From contig JAHEBZ010000003.1 in the NCBI GenBank assembly GCA_024641985.1, forward strand, positions 372,001 through 436,000: DNA of 64,000 nt. Direction: 5' to 3'. Both the position numbers and the translations under genes were made by a program. Source of the DNA: Rhodoluna sp. (lineage in GTDB: Bacteria; Actinomycetota; Actinomycetes; Actinomycetales; Microbacteriaceae). This document shows positions 45,979 through 54,435 of the stretch, piece after piece (position 1 is the stretch's first letter; each line of letters starts with the position of its first letter). The notes under the pieces were generated by a model. The model ran no database searches and was not told where the DNA came from. It saw nothing but the letters and a program-made list of their open reading frames with translations.

Positions 45979-45984
45979 AGCCTA
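45979..45984 (-). promoter_or_regulatory. -10 box, predicted leaderless DUF3040 promoter
   Basis: TAGGCT on the minus strand ends 6 nt before the ATG at 45972. It forms an inverted pair with the plus-strand -10 at 46001. Confidence 0.6.
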
Positions 45985-46000
45985 AACCTCATGGGGCGGT

Positions 46001-46006
46001 TAGGCT
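46001..46006 (+). promoter_or_regulatory. -10 box, predicted leaderless polyprenyl synthase promoter
   Basis: TAGGCT ends 6 nt before the GTG at 46013, and there is no ribosome binding site. The opposite-facing -10 of the DUF3040 gene would fall in its -35 zone, so the two promoters overlap. Confidence 0.6.
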
Positions 46007-46012
46007 ATTCCC

Positions 46013-47128
46013 GTGAGCGAATCAAAAGCACTTCTCGATCTAATTCAAGAATCTCTCGACGACTTTTGCCGAGACCGCGAAACCGAATTTTCGGCAATTT
46101 CTACAGATCTTGTGCCGGTAGTCACCTTCACTCAAGACTTGTTGGCCGGCGGAAAGCGCTTTCGAGCGCTATTCGCATATTGGTCTTGGGTCGGAGCTTT
46201 AGCAACCTCTGATGCGCCTCAGTCAGAATCTCAACGGCAGGCCTCGGCGGCGGCAATGGTTGGCATCACAGCTGCCCTAGAGATGTTTCACGCCGCAGCG
46301 TTGGTGCATGACGACCTGCTTGATCAGTCTGATACCCGCAGAGGCAAGCCATCGGTGCACAAAAAATTTGAGTCATTGCACGAAGCCTCGCAGTGGGCCG
46401 GAAGCCATGAACGCTTTGGAGTTGCTGGTTCGGTTTTAGTGGGCGACCTCATGCTCGGGTGGAGCAGCGAAATTTTCGGGAACGCCTTACTTCACTCCCC
46501 TACCAGCGAGATCGAATTAGCTTGTAGAAATGAATTTTCGAAGATGCGAGTCGAAGTAATGGCGGGGCAATATCTCGACGTACTTGAAGAAAATGCCGCA
46601 CCCACTCGCCCGATCGCCGAGCTTGTCGGCCGCGCGAACCGGGTAATGCTTTACAAAACTGCCAAATACAGCATCGAAGCGCCGCTTTTGATTGGTGCGG
46701 CATTCGCCGGTGCAGCCCCTGGTCTGCTACGTGGCCTCTCGGCTTTTGGCATACCACTTGGCATGGCTTTTCAGCTAAAAGATGACATCCTCGGCGTATT
46801 CGGCGACCCAACTGTTACTGGCAAGCCGGCCGGAGACGACCTTCGCGAAGGTAAGCGCACCGTGCTGGTTGGGCTAACCAGAGAAGCTCTTTCTACATCG
46901 GTTGGCAACGTGTTCGACGAGATGCTTTCGAGCCGCAGTCTAGATGCCGAGCAAATTGGATTTCTGCAGCGAACCATCGTGGAATCAGGGGCGCTAGCCA
47001 AAACAGAACGGATGATGGAAGAGCTGGCCGAGGAGAGCCTGGCGGCGCTTGAGCAGCTAGATATAGACGCTACCGCCAAAGTTCAGCTGCGCGGATTGGC
47101 TCTAAAGGTAATTCAGCGTCAAGCCTAA
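46013..47128 (+). CDS. Polyprenyl (geranylgeranyl or longer) diphosphate synthase
   Basis: Trans-prenyltransferase that lengthens isoprenyl diphosphates; product length cannot be set by eye. The 371 residues contain GGKRFRALFAYWSW, the first Asp-rich motif VHDDLLDQSDTRRG, the second Asp-rich motif LKDDILGVFGD and KRTVLVGL. The pattern resembles the actinobacterial IdsA group, which usually makes geranylgeranyl diphosphate. Products could feed carotenoids, menaquinone or decaprenyl carriers. The start is GTG at 46013 on a likely leaderless mRNA. It ends in a 4-nt convergent overlap with the Rv2175c-like gene. In M. tuberculosis idsA2 (Rv2173) holds the same position. Confidence 0.9.
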   Translation: MSESKALLDLIQESLDDFCRDRETEFSAISTDLVPVVTFTQDLLAGGKRFRALFAYWSWVGALATSDAPQSESQRQASAAAMVGITAALEMFHAAALVHDDLLDQSDTRRGKPSVHKKFESLHEASQWAGSHERFGVAGSVLVGDLMLGWSSEIFGNALLHSPTSEIELACRNEFSKMRVEVMAGQYLDVLEENAAPTRPIAELVGRANRVMLYKTAKYSIEAPLLIGAAFAGAAPGLLRGLSAFGIPLGMAFQLKDDILGVFGDPTVTGKPAGDDLREGKRTVLVGLTREALSTSVGNVFDEMLSSRSLDAEQIGFLQRTIVESGALAKTERMMEELAEESLAALEQLDIDATAKVQLRGLALKVIQRQA

Positions 47129-47490
47129 AAGGCTAAAGACATCGCCAAACGGCGAACGGCCGATTTGTGGCCCTTGAGCAAAAATTCCATCGGTGTTCCA
47201 GGCAGCGAGTCGTCGGATTTGTACAGCCACTCCAGGGCGCCGTCATAATCAAAACCAGAGTCAAGCAGCACAACAATAGTGCCGCGAAGGCTGGCAAGAG
47301 GCTCGCCGTCAACGATCAACTCAGCCGGAATCATCTGAATCCCGTCGCGCTTGACCGAGAACAACACATGCTCTTCGATCAGGCGTCGCACCCGGCCAAT
47401 TGGGATGTTGAGTTGTTCGGCTGTGTCTGGCACAGTTAGCCAGTTGGTTACGCTTGCAAAAGAATCGGTCACCCAACAAGATTGCCACAC
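47125..47490 (-). CDS. Rv2175c-family winged-helix DNA-binding protein
   Basis: Small regulator homologous to M. tuberculosis Rv2175c, a DNA-binding substrate of the kinase PknL. The 121 residues begin with a helix-turn-helix of excisionase/MerR style (WLTVPDTAEQLNIPIGRVRRLIEE) and end with the C-terminal block FLLKGHKSAVRRLAMSLAF. The start is GTG at 47490 with GAGAGG 7 nt upstream; another GTG at 47472 is possible. It is divergent from the kinase gene at 47562, as in mycobacteria, and no target genes are known here. Confidence 0.85.
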   Translation of the reverse strand: MWQSCWVTDSFASVTNWLTVPDTAEQLNIPIGRVRRLIEEHVLFSVKRDGIQMIPAELIVDGEPLASLRGTIVVLLDSGFDYDGALEWLYKSDDSLPGTPMEFLLKGHKSAVRRLAMSLAF

Positions 47491-47561
47491 CTGTGCGCCT
47501 CTCGGGTTACTTATTAGCGTTGTGCGACGATATTTACCAGCGGGTAAGAGAAAAGATTTGA

Positions 47562-49436
47562 ATGGCTGACTTGATTGGCTCGGTTATCGCCGAGCGCTAT
47601 CGCATCGATGCATACGTTGCGCAAGGCGGAATGGCCACGGTTTACTTGGCACTCGACCTGCGCCTTGATCGCAAAGTGGCCGTTAAAGTAATTCACTCGC
47701 ACTTAGCTACCAATCAAAGTTTCCGAGACAAATTCATTCGCGAGGCGGTGATGGCCGCCAGGCTTTCACACCCTAACCTCGTCAACGTGTTCGACCAAGG
47801 AACCGACGGCAACATCGCATTTCTGGTGATGGAATTCATTGAGGGAATCACTCTCAGGAAAGCACTAGACGACTTTGGTGCACTCGATGGCATTAGAGCC
47901 CTCGACTTATTCGAATATTTGCTTAGCGGCCTAGCTGCGGCACACGATGCCGGAGTGTTGCATCGAGATTTGAAGCCTGAAAACGTTTTGCTTGCCAACG
48001 ACGGTCGAATAAAACTTGGCGACTTCGGGCTGGCTCGTGAAACCGACAATCAAACGGCTACCGAAGCAATCGTCGGAACAGTGGCATACCTGTCTCCTGA
48101 ACTTGTTACCCGAGGAATTGCCGATGCCCGCAGCGATGTATATGCTGCCGGAATTTTGCTATTTGAGTTGGTCACAGGTCGACAACCATATGTCGGCGAT
48201 CAAGCTGTTCAAGTGGCCTATCAACATGCCCATTCCAGCGTTCCCGCACCGTCATCGCTAAACCCCAGCGTTCCTGCCGCGATAGACCAACTGGTGCTCT
48301 GGGCTACCGCCAAAAACGCATCAGATCGCCCACAAGATGCAAAAACTCTGCTTGTTGCCGTGACGAAAGCCAAAGCAGCGATAAAAAACGGCACCGCGAC
48401 CACATTACTTGCGCCAATAGAGCACTCGGCCACCGCAGTTCTTTCACCCATAGATAACGCCGCCACCTCGGTGCTTGGCCCAATCGATAATTCGACCCAA
48501 GCATTCGATTCCTTTGACATGGTCGAGGCCGAAGCATCACCCCTAGAGGTCTTGGGTTCTCGTCGTCGTGGGCTCAAATTAACCGCAATCACGGCCATAA
48601 TCGCACTTGTAGGTTCGGGTGCGGGCTGGTGGTTTGGCAGTGGCCCGGGTGGCTTTAGTGCGGTCCCCGATCTAACTAATCGCACCCAATCCGCCGCCCT
48701 ACTTGCCATCAATCCGCTCGGCGCACCAACCAAAATAGTGATCGAATCGAGCAATGCGGTAGCCAAGGGATTGGTGATTCGCAGCGAGCCAGCAGCCGGC
48801 AGTTGGTATTTATTTGGCGACATCAAATTGGTAATTTCGAGTGGCCCAAAATTGGTTAAGGTGCCAAATTTGATTGACCTAGATGTGGCAACGGCATCGG
48901 CAAAATTACTCAACGCTGGGTTTACACTTGGCGCCGTTAGCACTTGGTTTAGCAACAAACCCGTTGGTCAAATTTACGAATACCTTGGGTCTACCAACGA
49001 AGCTGTGCCTGAGGGTTCGGCAATAACGCTGAAAGTTTCTCTAGGCTCAATTCCGGTAGTGGCCGGCCTTGACCAAGCACTCGCTATCGGCATGATTCAA
49101 GGCGTGGGGCTAAAAGTATCGCAAATAACCGAGGAATTTAGCGAGACAATTGCCAAGGGGCAGGTGATCAGCGTCACCCCTATCACAGAGCCTCTCGGAG
49201 CCGGCGGTCAAGTAAAACTTCTGGTCTCTAAGGGGCCAAACCTAGTCGTGATGCCTGCGGTAATCGGTGAAACAATATCAGCAGCTAAAAGCGCACTTGA
49301 GTCGTTGGGCCTCGTTGTGATTGTTGATACAAACCAACTGCAAAGCAAATGGGGAATCGCCAAAGTTAAACGTTCGAGCGTTAGCGCCGGAACGCAACTG
49401 CGAACTGGCGATTCGGTAACTATCTCGTCGAAATAA
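47562..49436 (+). CDS. pknL: PASTA-domain Ser/Thr protein kinase (PknL locus)
   Basis: Transmembrane kinase that probably senses wall fragments. The 624 residues comprise a kinase domain (1-270) with Lys42 in VAVKVIH, HRD at 134-136 and DFG at 154-156; a juxtamembrane region with three 11-residue Thr-headed repeats (280-312); one membrane helix (about 340-361); and four PASTA repeats, starting near VPDLTNRT, VPNLIDLD, IPVVAGLD and MPAVIGET. All catalytic residues are present. M. tuberculosis PknL has no PASTA domains, whereas other actinobacterial kinases of this locus do, so the symbol reflects position beside the Rv2175c gene. No clear ribosome binding site is seen. Confidence 0.88.
   Translation: MADLIGSVIAERYRIDAYVAQGGMATVYLALDLRLDRKVAVKVIHSHLATNQSFRDKFIREAVMAARLSHPNLVNVFDQGTDGNIAFLVMEFIEGITLRKALDDFGALDGIRALDLFEYLLSGLAAAHDAGVLHRDLKPENVLLANDGRIKLGDFGLARETDNQTATEAIVGTVAYLSPELVTRGIADARSDVYAAGILLFELVTGRQPYVGDQAVQVAYQHAHSSVPAPSSLNPSVPAAIDQLVLWATAKNASDRPQDAKTLLVAVTKAKAAIKNGTATTLLAPIEHSATAVLSPIDNAATSVLGPIDNSTQAFDSFDMVEAEASPLEVLGSRRRGLKLTAITAIIALVGSGAGWWFGSGPGGFSAVPDLTNRTQSAALLAINPLGAPTKIVIESSNAVAKGLVIRSEPAAGSWYLFGDIKLVISSGPKLVKVPNLIDLDVATASAKLLNAGFTLGAVSTWFSNKPVGQIYEYLGSTNEAVPEGSAITLKVSLGSIPVVAGLDQALAIGMIQGVGLKVSQITEEFSETIAKGQVISVTPITEPLGAGGQVKLLVSKGPNLVVMPAVIGETISAAKSALESLGLVVIVDTNQLQSKWGIAKVKRSSVSAGTQLRTGDSVTISSK
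48399..48497 (+). repeat. Three 33-bp repeats coding 11-residue Thr units in the kinase
   Basis: Residues 280-312 read as three units with the pattern T-x-(L/V)-L-x-P-I-(D/E)-(N/H)-x-x: TTLLAPIEHSA, TAVLSPIDNAA, TSVLGPIDNST. The units are similar in protein but diverged in DNA, so the repeat is old and probably kept by selection. Confidence 0.85.
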
Positions 49437-49443
49437 GAGCGCC

Positions 49444-50805
49444 TTAGCGTTTTGCCAGTTGCTCGGCTACCAAAAAGGCTAGTTCAAGCGACTGCGAGTG
49501 GTTGAGGCGTGGGTCGCAAAGCGATTCGTAACGCTCTTCAAGCGAGGCTTCGTCAATGGCATCCGAGCCACCTAAACACTCAGCAACGTCATCGCCGGTT
49601 AACTCAACGTGCACTCCACCCGGAAACGTTCCGGCAGCCTTGTGCACTTCGAAGAAGCCACGAACTTCATCCATGACATCGTCGAAACGACGTGACTTAT
49701 AGCCGTTCTTGGTTGTAATTCCGTTGCCGTGCATTGGGTCGGTTATCCAAAGCGGATTGGCTTCGGAATCACGAACAGCCTCAACTAGCTTTGGCAACTC
49801 TTCGCGAATTTTGCCAGCACCCATGCGGGTGATGAAAGTTAGGCGCCCAGGCTCGCGGTTTGGATCAAGGCGCTCGATAAGCTCAACCACGTCAGCCACC
49901 TGAGTGGTAGGGCCAAGTTTTACGCCAATTGGGTTGCGAACACGCGACAGGTAGTCAACGTGAGCGTGATCCATCTGACGGGTTCTTTCACCGATCCAGA
50001 TGAAGTGACCCGAGGTTAGATAAGGGTTACCCGTGCGCGAGTCGATTCGGGTCATCGGACGCTCGTAATCCATTAGCAAACCTTCGTGGCTTACATAGAA
50101 CTCGGTGGTGCGCAGCTCGTTGAAATCGGCACCACAAGCAGCCATGAACTTGATCGCTCGGTCGATTTCTTGCGCAAGCGAAAGGTAACGCGCGTTGGCG
50201 GGGTTATCTGCAAAACCGCGGTTCCACTCGTGAACCGAACGCAAGTCGGCGAATCCGCCTTGGGTAAAGGCGCGAATCAAATTTAAGGTTGACGCAGAGG
50301 TGTTGTAGGCCTTGAGCATTCGCTGCGGGTCTGGCACCCGTGATTCGGCAGTGAAATCGTAGCCGTTCACAATGTCGCCACGGTAGGCCGGCAGCGTTAC
50401 ATCGCCTCTGGTTTCGTTATCACTCGAACGCGGCTTAGCAAACTGGCCAGCCATTCGCCCCATTTTGATAACGGGCATAGAAGCGCCATAGGTAAGCACG
50501 ACGGCCATTTGCAACAAAGTCTTAACGCGGTTACGGATGCGATCGGCGGTAGCATCGGCGAAGGTTTCGGCGCAATCGCCGCCCTGAAGCAAGAACGCCT
50601 TGCCAGAGGCAGCTTCAGCGAGTCTCTGTCGAAGGATGTCTACTTCGCCGGCAAAAACCAGCGGAGGCAGCGTAGCGAGCTCATCCCTAACCTTCGCAAC
50701 GGCCTCGGCATTTGGCCAGGTTGGTTGCTGCGCGGCAGGCAGGTTGAGATAGTTGTCGAGCCCAGCGATTACACCCGGGGTTGCTGCGACTACTGGTTCG
50801 TTCAT
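49444..50805 (-). CDS. aroG: 3-deoxy-7-phosphoheptulonate synthase, class II
   Basis: First step of the shikimate pathway: joins phosphoenolpyruvate and erythrose-4-phosphate. The 453 residues follow the class II (plant/actinobacterial) pattern, with VFAGEVDILRQRLAEAASGKAF, LLQGGDCAETFAD, GQFAKPRSS, FVSHEGLLMDYE-type block (YVSHEGLLMDYERPMTR), WIGERTRQMDHAH and HVELTGDDVAECLGG. M. tuberculosis AroG (Rv2178c) lies in the same neighbourhood. It follows plsC by 12 nt and is the last gene of the ROK kinase-plsC-aroG run. Confidence 0.96.
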   Translation of the reverse strand: MNEPVVAATPGVIAGLDNYLNLPAAQQPTWPNAEAVAKVRDELATLPPLVFAGEVDILRQRLAEAASGKAFLLQGGDCAETFADATADRIRNRVKTLLQMAVVLTYGASMPVIKMGRMAGQFAKPRSSDNETRGDVTLPAYRGDIVNGYDFTAESRVPDPQRMLKAYNTSASTLNLIRAFTQGGFADLRSVHEWNRGFADNPANARYLSLAQEIDRAIKFMAACGADFNELRTTEFYVSHEGLLMDYERPMTRIDSRTGNPYLTSGHFIWIGERTRQMDHAHVDYLSRVRNPIGVKLGPTTQVADVVELIERLDPNREPGRLTFITRMGAGKIREELPKLVEAVRDSEANPLWITDPMHGNGITTKNGYKSRRFDDVMDEVRGFFEVHKAAGTFPGGVHVELTGDDVAECLGGSDAIDEASLEERYESLCDPRLNHSQSLELAFLVAEQLAKR

Positions 50806-50817
50806 GTTCTCTCGTTC

Positions 50818-51510
50818 CTACCTTGCGAGCCTTGCTCGTTTTTCTTTCACCGATGACGCGTAGACATCGATGTATTCTTGGCCACTGATCTTCATCAGTT
50901 CGTACATGATTTCGTCGGTAACCGCTCGCAATACGATTCGGTCACCTTCCATGCCGTCAAACCGCGAAAAATCTAGCGGCTGCCCGACAACAATTCCGAT
51001 ACGACGAATTTTTGGCATCCGTTGACCAATCGGTTGAACCTTTTCGGTGTCGATCATTGCCACAGGAATCACGGGAACCTTAGCCTCGAGCACCATTCGA
51101 GCTATGCCGGTGCGGCCGCGATACAGGCGACCATCCGGACTTCTGGTTCCCTCGGGATAGATGCCAAGCAACGAACCCTCAGACAATACCCGTAGACCCG
51201 TATTTAGCGAAGCCTCGGAAGCCTTGCCACCTGATCGGTCGATTGGCAGTTGACCGGTGGCCTTGAAAAACCATCTGGTCAAAGCGCCTTTGATGCCTTT
51301 GCCAGTGAAGTACTCGCTTTTGGCTAGAAAAACCACCGGGCGACGCGATTGGAGCGGCAAAAAGATTGAGTCTGAAAACGAGAGGTGGTTGCTAGCCAGA
51401 ATGGCAGCACCGGTAGCCGGGATGTTTTCGATTCCGCGAACCCATGGTCGAAACAACACTCGAAGCAAGGGGCCAAGAATGAGGTTTTTCAAAATGAAAT
51501 AAGCCATCAT
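50818..51510 (-). CDS. plsC: 1-acyl-sn-glycerol-3-phosphate acyltransferase (PlsC family)
   Basis: Makes phosphatidic acid from lysophosphatidic acid at the membrane. The 230 residues carry the four acyltransferase blocks: SNHLSFSDSIFLP (HX4D), VFLAKSEYF, the FKATGQLPIDRSGG block, and YPEGTRSPDG, with VPVIPVAMI downstream. A short hydrophobic N-terminus could anchor it. M. tuberculosis Rv2182c holds a similar position. It lies between the ROK kinase (35 nt) and aroG (12 nt). Paralogues of other acyl specificity cannot be excluded. Confidence 0.9.
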   Translation of the reverse strand: MMAYFILKNLILGPLLRVLFRPWVRGIENIPATGAAILASNHLSFSDSIFLPLQSRRPVVFLAKSEYFTGKGIKGALTRWFFKATGQLPIDRSGGKASEASLNTGLRVLSEGSLLGIYPEGTRSPDGRLYRGRTGIARMVLEAKVPVIPVAMIDTEKVQPIGQRMPKIRRIGIVVGQPLDFSRFDGMEGDRIVLRAVTDEIMYELMKISGQEYIDVYASSVKEKRARLAR

Positions 51511-51545
51511 GCCCTCCCTAAACGCTCGTTCGGCGAACTAATAGT

Positions 51546-52490
51546 TTAGCCGAGCGCAGAGCGCACCAAGTCGGCTGCCCCAACAACACCAGCGTCGTTG
51601 ACAAACTCTGCAGCTTTAATCTCCAGCTCGGGTCTAAAACCCCGTGCTGGCAAATGCGCCAAATAGGCCTCACGAATTGGGTTCAAAAGCAAGTCGCCAG
51701 CGGCGCTGACGCCACCGCCAATGACAACCACCTGAGGGTCAAGCACTGCGGTTAGGCTTGCGATCGCTTCGCCCAACCAGGCGCCGAGTTCAGCAAGAAT
51801 TTGCAAAGCTCCCGGGTCGCGCTCCAAAATCGCCGTGTAAACCTGGGCTCCGGTTAACTCGCCCACCTCGGCTTGCAGCTCTCGCAAGCGAGCACCGATC
51901 GCCAAATCCGAAGCGGCAAGTTCTTTGGCCGCCTTAAGCAAAGCAGTTCCCGACCCATACGACTCGAGGCAACCATGCTGGCCACAGCCGCACAGTTTTC
52001 CGTTTGGCACGACCCTAAGGTGACCAAGTTCGCCGGCGATGCCGAACCCGCCGCGAAGCATCTGCCCGTTCACAATCACAGCTCCCCCGACACCCGTGCC
52101 AATGGTCAACATGACCATGTGCTGATAGCCGCGACCTGCGCCGTAACGGAATTCTGCCCAAGCAGCCGCGTTGGCATCGTTTTCGATGATTATGGGCAGA
52201 GGCAACTTGGCTTGCAATTTGGCCTTGAACGGTTCATTTCGCCAACTCAAATTAGGTGCATAAATGATGTTCGCCTGGTCTGCATCAATAAATCCGGCGG
52301 CGGCCACGCCAACTCCCAATACTTCGTGTCCAGAAGCGAGCTCGTTAACTAACGAAACCACGGCACTTACCAGGGCGTCTGGGTCTTGGGCAGGGGTCGC
52401 AACCTTCGCTTCAGCCACGATTTTGCCATCGGGGTCTACCAAGGCTCCGGCGATTTTAGTGCCGCCAATGTCGATACCAACCGTATACAT
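51546..52490 (-). CDS. ROK-family sugar kinase (probable glucokinase)
   Basis: Predicted to phosphorylate glucose or another hexose. From ATG 52490 (GAGG 5-6 nt upstream) it has 314 residues; the open frame goes on to 52583, but the extra part is not conserved. Motifs: GIDIGGTKIAGALVDPDG (phosphate 1), ENDANAAAWAEF, TIGTGVGGAVIVNG, the ROK zinc signature HLRVVPNGKLCGCGQHGCLE, and VVIGGGVSAAG. The Glu-x-Gly-His (ELGH) motif is as in glucokinases, but N-acetylmannosamine or fructose kinases share it, so the substrate is inferred. Confidence 0.85.
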   Translation of the reverse strand: MYTVGIDIGGTKIAGALVDPDGKIVAEAKVATPAQDPDALVSAVVSLVNELASGHEVLGVGVAAAGFIDADQANIIYAPNLSWRNEPFKAKLQAKLPLPIIIENDANAAAWAEFRYGAGRGYQHMVMLTIGTGVGGAVIVNGQMLRGGFGIAGELGHLRVVPNGKLCGCGQHGCLESYGSGTALLKAAKELAASDLAIGARLRELQAEVGELTGAQVYTAILERDPGALQILAELGAWLGEAIASLTAVLDPQVVVIGGGVSAAGDLLLNPIREAYLAHLPARGFRPELEIKAAEFVNDAGVVGAADLVRSALG

Positions 52491-52595
52491 GAATTCCTCA
52501 ATCAAGCTGCCTGGTTCAAGAGACGGCAGGCCTATGCAAAAAGTATATCGCTTCACGCTAGAGTGGTCGAAATACTCAAGCAATGAGGAGCGACA

Positions 52596-54422
52596 GTGAA
52601 GTCATACGACGTGCCAGCAATCGTGGTTTCTAACCCCGATGAGAACATCACTGACCTGCTGGTAAATCGAGCTTTATCGACTCCCGATTTGGCTATTTTC
52701 TCGCGAGAAATTAGCGAGGGCGTCTGGCACGATATCACTGCCAAAGAATTTGAAAATCAGGTTATAGCCCTTGCCAAAGGCCTGATTGCAAGCGGCATCG
52801 CTGCCGGCCAGGCCGTGGCAATTATGAGCCGCACTCGCTACGAATGGACTCTGCTCGATTTCGCTATCTGGTACACCGGCGCAGTTGGGGTGCCTATCTA
52901 TGAAACCTCGGCACCAAGCCAGATGGAATGGATTCTGGGTGACTCGGATGCTGTTGCGCTGTTCGTAGAAAACAGCGAACACCTGGAGCGATTTGAGCAG
53001 ATAAAAGCCGGCGCCCCGCTGGTGCGCAACATTTACTCACTTGAAGCCGGTGCTCTCGATCAACTGATCGAAGCAGGAAAGCTAATCTCGGATGGTGCCG
53101 TTCAGGAAAGAAGGCACTCAGCCAAACTAAAAGATCTAGCCACAATCATCTACACCTCGGGAACAACGGGTAAACCAAAGGGCTGTGAGCTAACTCACAG
53201 CGGATTTGTTGAACTAAGCAAGAACGCCACCATCGAAATGTCGGAGATCGTCAGGGTTGGCCACAGCACACTGTTGTTCTTGCCGTTAGCTCACGTCTTT
53301 GCACGCTTCATAGAAGTGCTCTGCGTTCACGGCGGCGTAAAAATTGGGCACCAACCAGACTCCAAAAACGTTGGCCCGGCGATGGCCAGCTTTAAGCCAG
53401 ACTTTTTGCTCGCGGTGCCTAGAGTTTTCGAGAAGGTTTACAACTCGGCCGAGCAAAAGGCCGAGGCAGCCGGCAAAGGAAAGATTTTCCGAAAGGCTGC
53501 ATACACAGCAATCGCCTATTCAAAAGCCCTAGACCAAAAGAGTGGCCCAACGCTTGGCCTCAAGTTACAACACAAGGTTTTTGATGTCTTGGTTTACAAA
53601 AAACTTAGGGCTGCCATGGGCGGCAAAGTTCGTTACGCAGTTTCGGGTGGTGCTCCCCTGGGCAGCCGCCTCGGGCATTTCTTTAGAGCAATCGGTCTAA
53701 TCGTTTTGGAAGGTTACGGTTTGACCGAAACGACCGCACCCGCCATGATTGCTCGCCCAAATCACATCAAGATCGGCAAGGTTGGCAGAATGCTGCCCGG
53801 CACCGGCATCAAAATCGCCGATGATGGCGAAATCTGGCTGCGGGGCATCAACATTATGCGTGGCTATTGGAGAAACCCGGAGGCAACCGCGGCGGCCATC
53901 GATGGCGAGTGGTTCAAAACTGGCGACATTGGTGAACTTGATGAGGATGGCTTTTTGAGCATCACCGGTCGCAAAAAAGAACTGCTTGTTACAGCAGGCG
54001 GCAAAAATGTGGCGCCAACGTTACTTGAAGACCCACTTCGCGCCAACCCGCTAATTGGCCAGGCAGTCGTGATTGGTGACCAAAAACCGTTCGTGGCCGC
54101 ATTAATTTCGTTAGACCCAGAGATGCTGCCCATCTGGTTGGCAAATCACGGTGCCGACAAAAACATGACAGTGTCTGATGCCGCCAAGTCGCCTATCGTT
54201 TTGGCCGAGATTCAACGCTCGATCGACAGGGTGAATAAGAACTTCTCGAAGGCCGAGTCGATTCGCAAGTTCGTTGTGCTTACCCAAGAACTAAGTGAAG
54301 AATCGGGGCACCTAACGCCTTCTTTAAAGATCAAGCGCGACATAGTGCTTCGCGATTTCGCGCCTTCGGTTCAAGAAATCTACGAAACCGGCCCACAAAC
54401 ACTCGAGGGCGGGGCGCTGTAG
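52596..54422 (+). CDS. Long-chain fatty acid--CoA ligase (FadD15-like)
   Basis: Activates fatty acids to acyl-CoA through an acyl-adenylate. The 608 residues contain the AMP-binding P-loop TIIYTSGTTGKPKGCELTHS, LPLAHVFAR, GGAPLGSRLGHFF, EGYGLTETTAP, the GEIWLRGINIMRGYWRNPE hinge block and GRKKELLVTAGGKNVAP. The start is GTG at 52596 with GAGGAG 6 nt before it. Its nearest neighbour in mycobacteria is fadD15 (Rv2187), and plsC nearby would use its acyl-CoA. The chain length is unknown. Confidence 0.92.
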   Translation: MKSYDVPAIVVSNPDENITDLLVNRALSTPDLAIFSREISEGVWHDITAKEFENQVIALAKGLIASGIAAGQAVAIMSRTRYEWTLLDFAIWYTGAVGVPIYETSAPSQMEWILGDSDAVALFVENSEHLERFEQIKAGAPLVRNIYSLEAGALDQLIEAGKLISDGAVQERRHSAKLKDLATIIYTSGTTGKPKGCELTHSGFVELSKNATIEMSEIVRVGHSTLLFLPLAHVFARFIEVLCVHGGVKIGHQPDSKNVGPAMASFKPDFLLAVPRVFEKVYNSAEQKAEAAGKGKIFRKAAYTAIAYSKALDQKSGPTLGLKLQHKVFDVLVYKKLRAAMGGKVRYAVSGGAPLGSRLGHFFRAIGLIVLEGYGLTETTAPAMIARPNHIKIGKVGRMLPGTGIKIADDGEIWLRGINIMRGYWRNPEATAAAIDGEWFKTGDIGELDEDGFLSITGRKKELLVTAGGKNVAPTLLEDPLRANPLIGQAVVIGDQKPFVAALISLDPEMLPIWLANHGADKNMTVSDAAKSPIVLAEIQRSIDRVNKNFSKAESIRKFVVLTQELSEESGHLTPSLKIKRDIVLRDFAPSVQEIYETGPQTLEGGAL

Positions 54423-54435
54423 CAGCTTCGATTGG

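Noticed and set aside
48221-48958. 245-codon open frame on the minus strand opposite the PASTA kinase gene
   Set aside because: It lies fully inside a well-supported kinase gene. Its protein is low complexity (Ser/Ala/Thr/Pro) and resembles no family; it is explained by base composition of the coding strand.
49437-49443. Terminator between the kinase gene and aroG (convergent)
   Set aside because: Only 7 nt separate the stop codons, and the small CGCT/AGCG symmetry there is too weak.
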